This document shows, in pieces, positions 60,612 to 64,000 of a stretch of DNA of 64,000 nucleotides (position 1 is its first letter; each line of letters opens with the position of its first letter). A program made the translations under genes and the position numbers. Under the pieces are notes generated by a model. That model saw only the letters and a program-made list of their open reading frames with translations. It did not search any database and was not told where the DNA came from. The stretch comes from Sciscionella sediminilitoris (GTDB lineage Bacteria; Actinomycetota; Actinomycetes; Mycobacteriales; Pseudonocardiaceae), in assembly GCF_000737195.2 (NCBI RefSeq), contig NZ_JALM01000076.1, forward strand, positions 43,489 through 107,488, given 5' to 3'.

Positions 60612-60854
60612 CTACTCGCCGACACCCCGGTTTCGCCGTGACTCGATAGGAACGAAGAACCACAGCAACAGGTACGCCAGCATCGACGGGCCCGGAACCG
60701 ACCACGAGACGATGAACAGGACCCGCACCAGCGCCGGCGACCAGCCGAGGAATTCCGCCACACCACCGCAGACACCACCCACGAGATTGTGCTCTCGCGA
60801 ACGGGTCAGCGTGCTGGCACGCACATTTCCTACCCGTCCGTAGTACTCGGTCAC
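60612..60854 (-). CDS. PspC-domain membrane protein
   Basis: This 80-residue protein has a PspC domain: LTRSREHNLVGGVCGGVAEF, then a membrane segment (VRVLFIVSWSVPGPSMLAYL LLWF region, about residues 43-66). PspC-like proteins respond to envelope stress or anchor signalling factors. There is no phage-shock operon around it, so it stands alone. ATG 60854 gives the usual short N-terminus. Confidence 0.88.
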   Translation of the reverse strand: MTEYYGRVGNVRASTLTRSREHNLVGGVCGGVAEFLGWSPALVRVLFIVSWSVPGPSMLAYLLLWFFVPIESRRNRGVGE

Positions 60855-60931
60855 GACTCACCCTTTCCTGTGCTGACACCAAACCGGCACTGGGCGGGCA
60901 CGGTAACACGCGTCCCCCCAGGCCTCCGCAA

Positions 60932-60961
60932 TTGACCCTTCGCCATAGTCGAGAGTAACCT
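60932..60961 (+). promoter_or_regulatory. Candidate leaderless promoter of the FAD monooxygenase gene
   Basis: TTGACC, an 18-bp spacer and TAACCT end six bases before the ATG at 60968. Transcription from it would start at the start codon itself, which agrees with the lack of a Shine-Dalgarno sequence. Confidence 0.45.
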
Positions 60962-60967
60962 CATCTT

Positions 60968-62158
60968 ATGGATAACACGCAAGTCTGCGTCGTCGGTGGC
61001 GGCCCGGCAGGCATGATGCTCGGACTTCTCCTGGCCAGATGCGATATCGACGTCACCGTTCTGGAGAAACACGGCGATTTCCTCCGGGACTTCCGTGGTG
61101 ACACGGTCCATCCCTCGACCTTGCGGCTCCTCGACCAGTTGGAGCTGGGCGAGGAGTTCGCCGCCATCCCGCACACGAAGGTGCAAGCCATCGACTCCGT
61201 CTCCGTCGCGGACGGCCGCCGGGCGGTGCTGGGCGACCTGACCGGGCTGCGGACCCCGCACCCGTACATTTCCCTTGTCCCGCAATGGGATTTCCTGAAC
61301 CTGCTGGCCGAAGCGGGAAAGCGCGAACCTCGGTTCGACCTGCGCATGAGCACCGAATGCACGGGCGTGATCCACAGGAACGGGAAGGTGACCGGTGTAC
61401 GGACCAGCGAGGGCGACATCGCCGCACAGTTGGTCGTGGGCACCGACGGACGCTGGTCGACGGTACGTACGAGCGCGGGTATGCGCCCGTACGAAATTCC
61501 CACACCATCCGATTCCTGGATATTCCGGCTCGAACACCCCGAGGAACGGCTCGGCACACTCGAGGCTCGCACGCTGCGCGAACAGACCCTGACCGCGACA
61601 CCGCGCCGGGACTACGTGCAGCTGGCCTACCGCGCTCCCAAGGGGCTGGATAACCGGCTTCGCACGGAGGGACTGGATTCCTTCCGCGAACGGGTCCGGG
61701 TGTTGATGCCGGAGTTCACCGAACAACTGCGCGGGCTGGAAACGATGGACGAAGTCAAGCATCTCAGTGTCCGCATCTCGCGCCTGCGCCGGTGGTTCGG
61801 CCGAGGCGTACTGTGCATCGGCGACGCTGCCCACGCCATGTCTCCCATGGGCGGGGTCGGGGTCAACCTCGCCGTGCAGGACGCCGTGGCCACTGCGCGG
61901 ATATTGGCAAAACCCTTGCGGGACAACAAGCTGAGCCCTCGGAGCCTGGCGCTCGTCCAGGCGCGCCGGTACCTGCCTGCGGTGGTCGTCCAGGGTATCC
62001 AGCGCGCCATCGAAAGCAGGACCGATCACCGCGGGACCAGCGAAATCCGCGGGCCGTGGAAGACCGCGGTGAATTTCCTCTCCACCCGGCCCACCGCGAT
62101 GGCCCGCTTACTGGCCGTCGGCCTGCAGGAGAACCCGCCACCGCCCGCCCGTAGATAA
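60968..62158 (+). CDS. FAD-dependent aromatic-type monooxygenase
   Basis: This 396-residue class A flavin monooxygenase has FAD motif VCVVGGGPAGMMLGLLLARC (residues about 6-25), the mid-sequence VVGTDGRWSTVR and the FAD-ribityl motif CIGDAAHAMSPMGGVGVNL (about residue 278). Such enzymes hydroxylate aromatic or polyketide substrates. It is followed by a TetR-like and an SRPBCC gene in the same direction, a combination like a polyketide-tailoring or detoxification cassette. No polyketide synthase is present in the window. Confidence 0.85.
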   Translation: MDNTQVCVVGGGPAGMMLGLLLARCDIDVTVLEKHGDFLRDFRGDTVHPSTLRLLDQLELGEEFAAIPHTKVQAIDSVSVADGRRAVLGDLTGLRTPHPYISLVPQWDFLNLLAEAGKREPRFDLRMSTECTGVIHRNGKVTGVRTSEGDIAAQLVVGTDGRWSTVRTSAGMRPYEIPTPSDSWIFRLEHPEERLGTLEARTLREQTLTATPRRDYVQLAYRAPKGLDNRLRTEGLDSFRERVRVLMPEFTEQLRGLETMDEVKHLSVRISRLRRWFGRGVLCIGDAAHAMSPMGGVGVNLAVQDAVATARILAKPLRDNKLSPRSLALVQARRYLPAVVVQGIQRAIESRTDHRGTSEIRGPWKTAVNFLSTRPTAMARLLAVGLQENPPPPARR

Positions 62159-62167
62159 GAGGTTTCC

Positions 62168-62704
62168 ATGAACCAGACCATTCTTCACACAGCCGAGGAC
62201 CTGCTGAATGCGCGCGGTCTCGATCACCTCACCCTCCCCCACCTAACCGAGAAACTGGGATCGGAGCCGCCGTTCACCGACGACTCGGCGCTCCGGGCGG
62301 CACTGGTGGAGAAGCTCTTCACGGAGCATCCGTTCACCCCGTCGCGGTCCTCGCTTGCCGAGCATCTTCGGGAGACGGCCGCCGGGAATCGCCGGATCAT
62401 GCTCGGCTGCCGGGACGGCGCCCGGCTGGTGTCCGAGTATTTCGCGCGGTCCACTGCCGCCATGGCAGTGTTCGCGAATTCACTGTCCTTTCTCACCGGG
62501 GCCGGATTCGGGAGACACGAGGCCGCGCTCGTGCTCGACACGCTGTACTCATACATCAGCGGATTCGTGGCGACCGAGCAGATCAAATACGGTTTCCCCC
62601 GGTCGCGTGAGTCCCAGCACGATCGCGAGGAACACTTCCGGAAGGCCACCGAGCTGATCGCATCCGGGGCACGGGCCATGAAGGTACGGAGCGGCGATGC
62701 GTGA
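62168..62704 (+). CDS. TetR-like protein with degenerate DNA-binding region
   Basis: This 178-residue protein begins like a TetR regulator (LHTAEDLLNARGLDHLTLPH) and keeps a TetR_C-type ligand domain (ALVLDTLYSYISGFVATEQI). Where the recognition helix should be it reads LTEKLGSEPPFTDDSALRAA, lacking the usual Tyr-x-His-Phe of the family. It may have lost DNA binding and kept ligand binding. It starts nine bases after the monooxygenase stop and overlaps the next gene by eight bases. Confidence 0.65.
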   Translation: MNQTILHTAEDLLNARGLDHLTLPHLTEKLGSEPPFTDDSALRAALVEKLFTEHPFTPSRSSLAEHLRETAAGNRRIMLGCRDGARLVSEYFARSTAAMAVFANSLSFLTGAGFGRHEAALVLDTLYSYISGFVATEQIKYGFPRSRESQHDREEHFRKATELIASGARAMKVRSGDA

Positions 62705-63176
62705 CACCTATTCGTTCGAACTCGCCGGTACCACCCGGGCTCCGATAGAACGTGCATTCGAGGCGGTCGCGGATCCCGCGCAATGGGAGAGGTGGGCACG
62801 GCCCGTCGTCCGGCGCGCCGTGCTCAGCAGGGCCGGCCATCCGGAGAGATTCGGCGCCGGAGCGGTCCGGGCCATGGGACCACTCCGCCATGGTCCGGCA
62901 CCGATCAGGGAAAGAATCCTGGAGTACAGCAGGAACGAATCCATTGTCTACAGCCAGGAACCTCCCGTCCCGTTCCGGACCAATCACGGGGAGATCCACT
63001 TCAGGAAGAAAACCTGCGGCACCGAAATACGCTGGACTTGCCGCTTCGCCGAGCTGATTCCCGGATCGGGACCGGTACTCCGATACCTCCTTGCCAAATT
63101 CGTGGGTTTCCTGCACGGCCGGCTGATCGAATACCTGGACGCCGAGCACCCCGCGTGCACCGAGGCGGTCAGCTAG
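62697..63176 (+). CDS. SRPBCC-family (polyketide cyclase-like) protein
   Basis: This 159-residue START/SRPBCC fold protein has ELAGTTRAPIERAFEAVADP at the N-terminus, the central GAVRAMGPLRHG and a C-terminal helix ending YLLAKFVGFLHGRLIEYLD. The fold forms a deep hydrophobic pocket used for cyclisation, hydrolysis or binding. It is translationally coupled to the TetR-like gene and probably shares a ligand with the monooxygenase upstream. Confidence 0.8.
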   Translation: MRDTYSFELAGTTRAPIERAFEAVADPAQWERWARPVVRRAVLSRAGHPERFGAGAVRAMGPLRHGPAPIRERILEYSRNESIVYSQEPPVPFRTNHGEIHFRKKTCGTEIRWTCRFAELIPGSGPVLRYLLAKFVGFLHGRLIEYLDAEHPACTEAVS

Positions 63177-63177
63177 T

Positions 63178-63933
63178 TCAGCTCCCCCGGTACGAGAGCA
63201 CCGATGAGGAACGCATCCATTGCGCGTGCCGGTATCCGAGCCGCCCCCGGGTCGCCACCACGAGCCCCAACGCCACCACCCCACGGCCGATGAGGGTCGC
63301 GTGCCAGAGCATCGCGATCAGCACCGCGCCCCCGGTGCGGTTCACCAGCCAGCTCATCACGATGCTCGTCGCTGTCGAAGACAGCGGCAGGACCACGAAC
63401 ATGATCAACGGATCGGCATCGCCACGCGACCACTCCGTGAAGAACAGTGGCCAATGCCAGATCGCCCACCCGCACCGAGCACCACCGAGGCGGCCAACGG
63501 GCCGAACCGATCCTGCAGCCGGGGCAGCGCGAAACCCGCTAACCCGGTTCCTTGGCGATCCCGGTGATCCCGGTGATCCCGGTGATCAGCACCGGCGGCC
63601 CGAGGAGCACGATCGCGTACCACTACCAGCTGAATCGCCACCGCAACAGACCACGTAGCCACACCCGCGCTCCAGCGCGGCCGCGCACGATCCGGGTCAC
63701 GATCAGCGCCGAACCCAACAGGCCCAGGTAGCCGCCCCGGCACGATGCCGAGAAACTGCCCCGTGCCGAGTCCCCTCGGAAAGCGAAACGCCAACACGGC
63801 CGCCGCTCTCCGAGAGCAGATAGGGCACACAGCTCAGCCCGCAGGAAAGCAGAAAGAACGCGAACACCGGCGCGAGCGCACGAACCCGAGGAACCCGCCT
63901 TCGGACACCGCGCGACCGATCATGATGCCCCAT
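63178..63933 (-). pseudogene. CPBP-family intramembrane metalloprotease, frameshifted
   Basis: The pieces of one CPBP (CAAX-like) protease gene are spread over different frames. The N-terminus from ATG 63933 reads RALAPVFAFFLLSCGLSCVPYLLS. A middle part in another frame reads GLAGFALPRLQDRFGPLAASVV, the usual E-E-x-G-W-R-G-F-A-L region. The C-terminal part in a third frame reads WAIWHWPLFFTEW, SIVMSWLVNRTGG and MLWHATLIG. Frame changes are needed near 63533 and near 63466, and the catalytic Glu pair is lost. The C-terminal part ends at TGA 63178. A 9-bp tandem repeat lies just before the middle part. Confidence 0.7.
63557..63587. repeat. 9-bp tandem repeat in the CPBP pseudogene
   Basis: GATCCCGGT occurs three times in a row followed by GATC. 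On the minus strand it reads as Ile-Thr-Gly repeats and lies a short distance before the frameshift, suggesting slippage as the origin of the damage. Confidence 0.8.
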
Positions 63934-64000
63934 GGTCCTTCGTCACCGCCCCACAGTCCTTGGGGTGCGCACCCTTTTCCGGGCTCTGTCGCACTTTTCG

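Noticed and set aside
63934..64000. A possible gene start at the window end
   Set aside because: Only 67 bases remain, with no start codon in a clear ribosome-binding context on either strand.

Overview
The window is about 70% G+C, with strong third-position G/C bias, frequent GTG starts, many ATGA/GTGA stop-start overlaps and actinobacterial families (PucR/PruC proline regulator, CtpE-type P-ATPase, DUF222/HNH '13E12' protein, NnaR-type HemD-HTH regulator, PspC). It is a chromosomal segment of an actinomycete, plausibly of the Pseudonocardiales. That placement rests on gene content only. I saw no rRNA, tRNA, CRISPR array, integrase or insertion sequence. Most of the window is a string of small catabolic operons, each with its own regulator, and many of the regulator genes sit beside a clear palindromic operator.

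Layout. 1-4183: proline catabolism (pruB partial, pruA) divergent from its PucR-type regulator. 4180-5231: a secreted PheC-like cyclohexadienyl dehydratase and an orphan coding fragment. 5233-10468: a GntR-controlled operon with a nitrilase-family amidase, a DUF2848 protein, a two-component flavin monooxygenase (HpaB-like oxygenase plus flavin reductase), a cupin and a cysteine hydrolase. 10526-16195: a GlpP-type antiterminator and a four-gene operon (MFS transporter, SDR, FAD-linked oxidase, FGGY kinase) that matches the gene set of the poorly understood E. coli ygc region. Its leader carries a textbook promoter and an intrinsic terminator, as expected if GlpP acts on it. 16239-21972: a TetR-controlled agmatine/N-carbamoylputrescine operon. 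22072-27653: a DUF222-HNH protein, a YoaK-like membrane protein, an HxlR regulator with a repeat tail, a tautomerase and a CtpE-like calcium P-ATPase. 27657-31570: a CdaR-like regulator, an MFS transporter and a DadA-like oxidase. 31596-34626: a PepSY protein, a two-component system and a small membrane protein. 34766-37246: IclR, DUF6282 and nitrilase genes. 37354-38103: a SnoaL-like protein and an ArsR repressor sharing a large palindrome.

38221-47745 is a complete assimilatory nitrate/nitrite operon: nitrate reductase, its FAD/[2Fe-2S] electron-transfer partner, NarK, NirB, NirD, the NnaR regulator and a sirohydrochlorin chelatase that makes sirohaem for NirB. 47717-52041 is a tightly overlapped five-gene operon (flavin monooxygenase, TetR, alpha/beta hydrolase, acetoacetate-decarboxylase-like protein, SDR). 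52127-55410 holds an Imm5-like protein, a VOC protein, a serine hydrolase and a membrane protein divergent from a TetR repressor across twin operators. 55415-60320 is a LysR-controlled operon of nitronate monooxygenase, a malonate-semialdehyde-decarboxylase-like tautomerase, an AcuI-type reductase and a class III CoA-transferase. Together these suggest breakdown of 3-nitropropionate or related C3 compounds, with released nitrite/nitrate usable by the nitrate/nitrite operon. 60612-63933 has PspC, an FAD monooxygenase, a TetR-like protein with a degenerate DNA-binding region, an SRPBCC protein and a frameshifted CPBP-protease pseudogene.

The most promising leads are the GlpP leader-terminator module on the ygc-like cluster, the predicted nitropropionate/malonate-semialdehyde operon, the amide-plus-flavin-monooxygenase operon and the ketone/ester-type five-gene operon.
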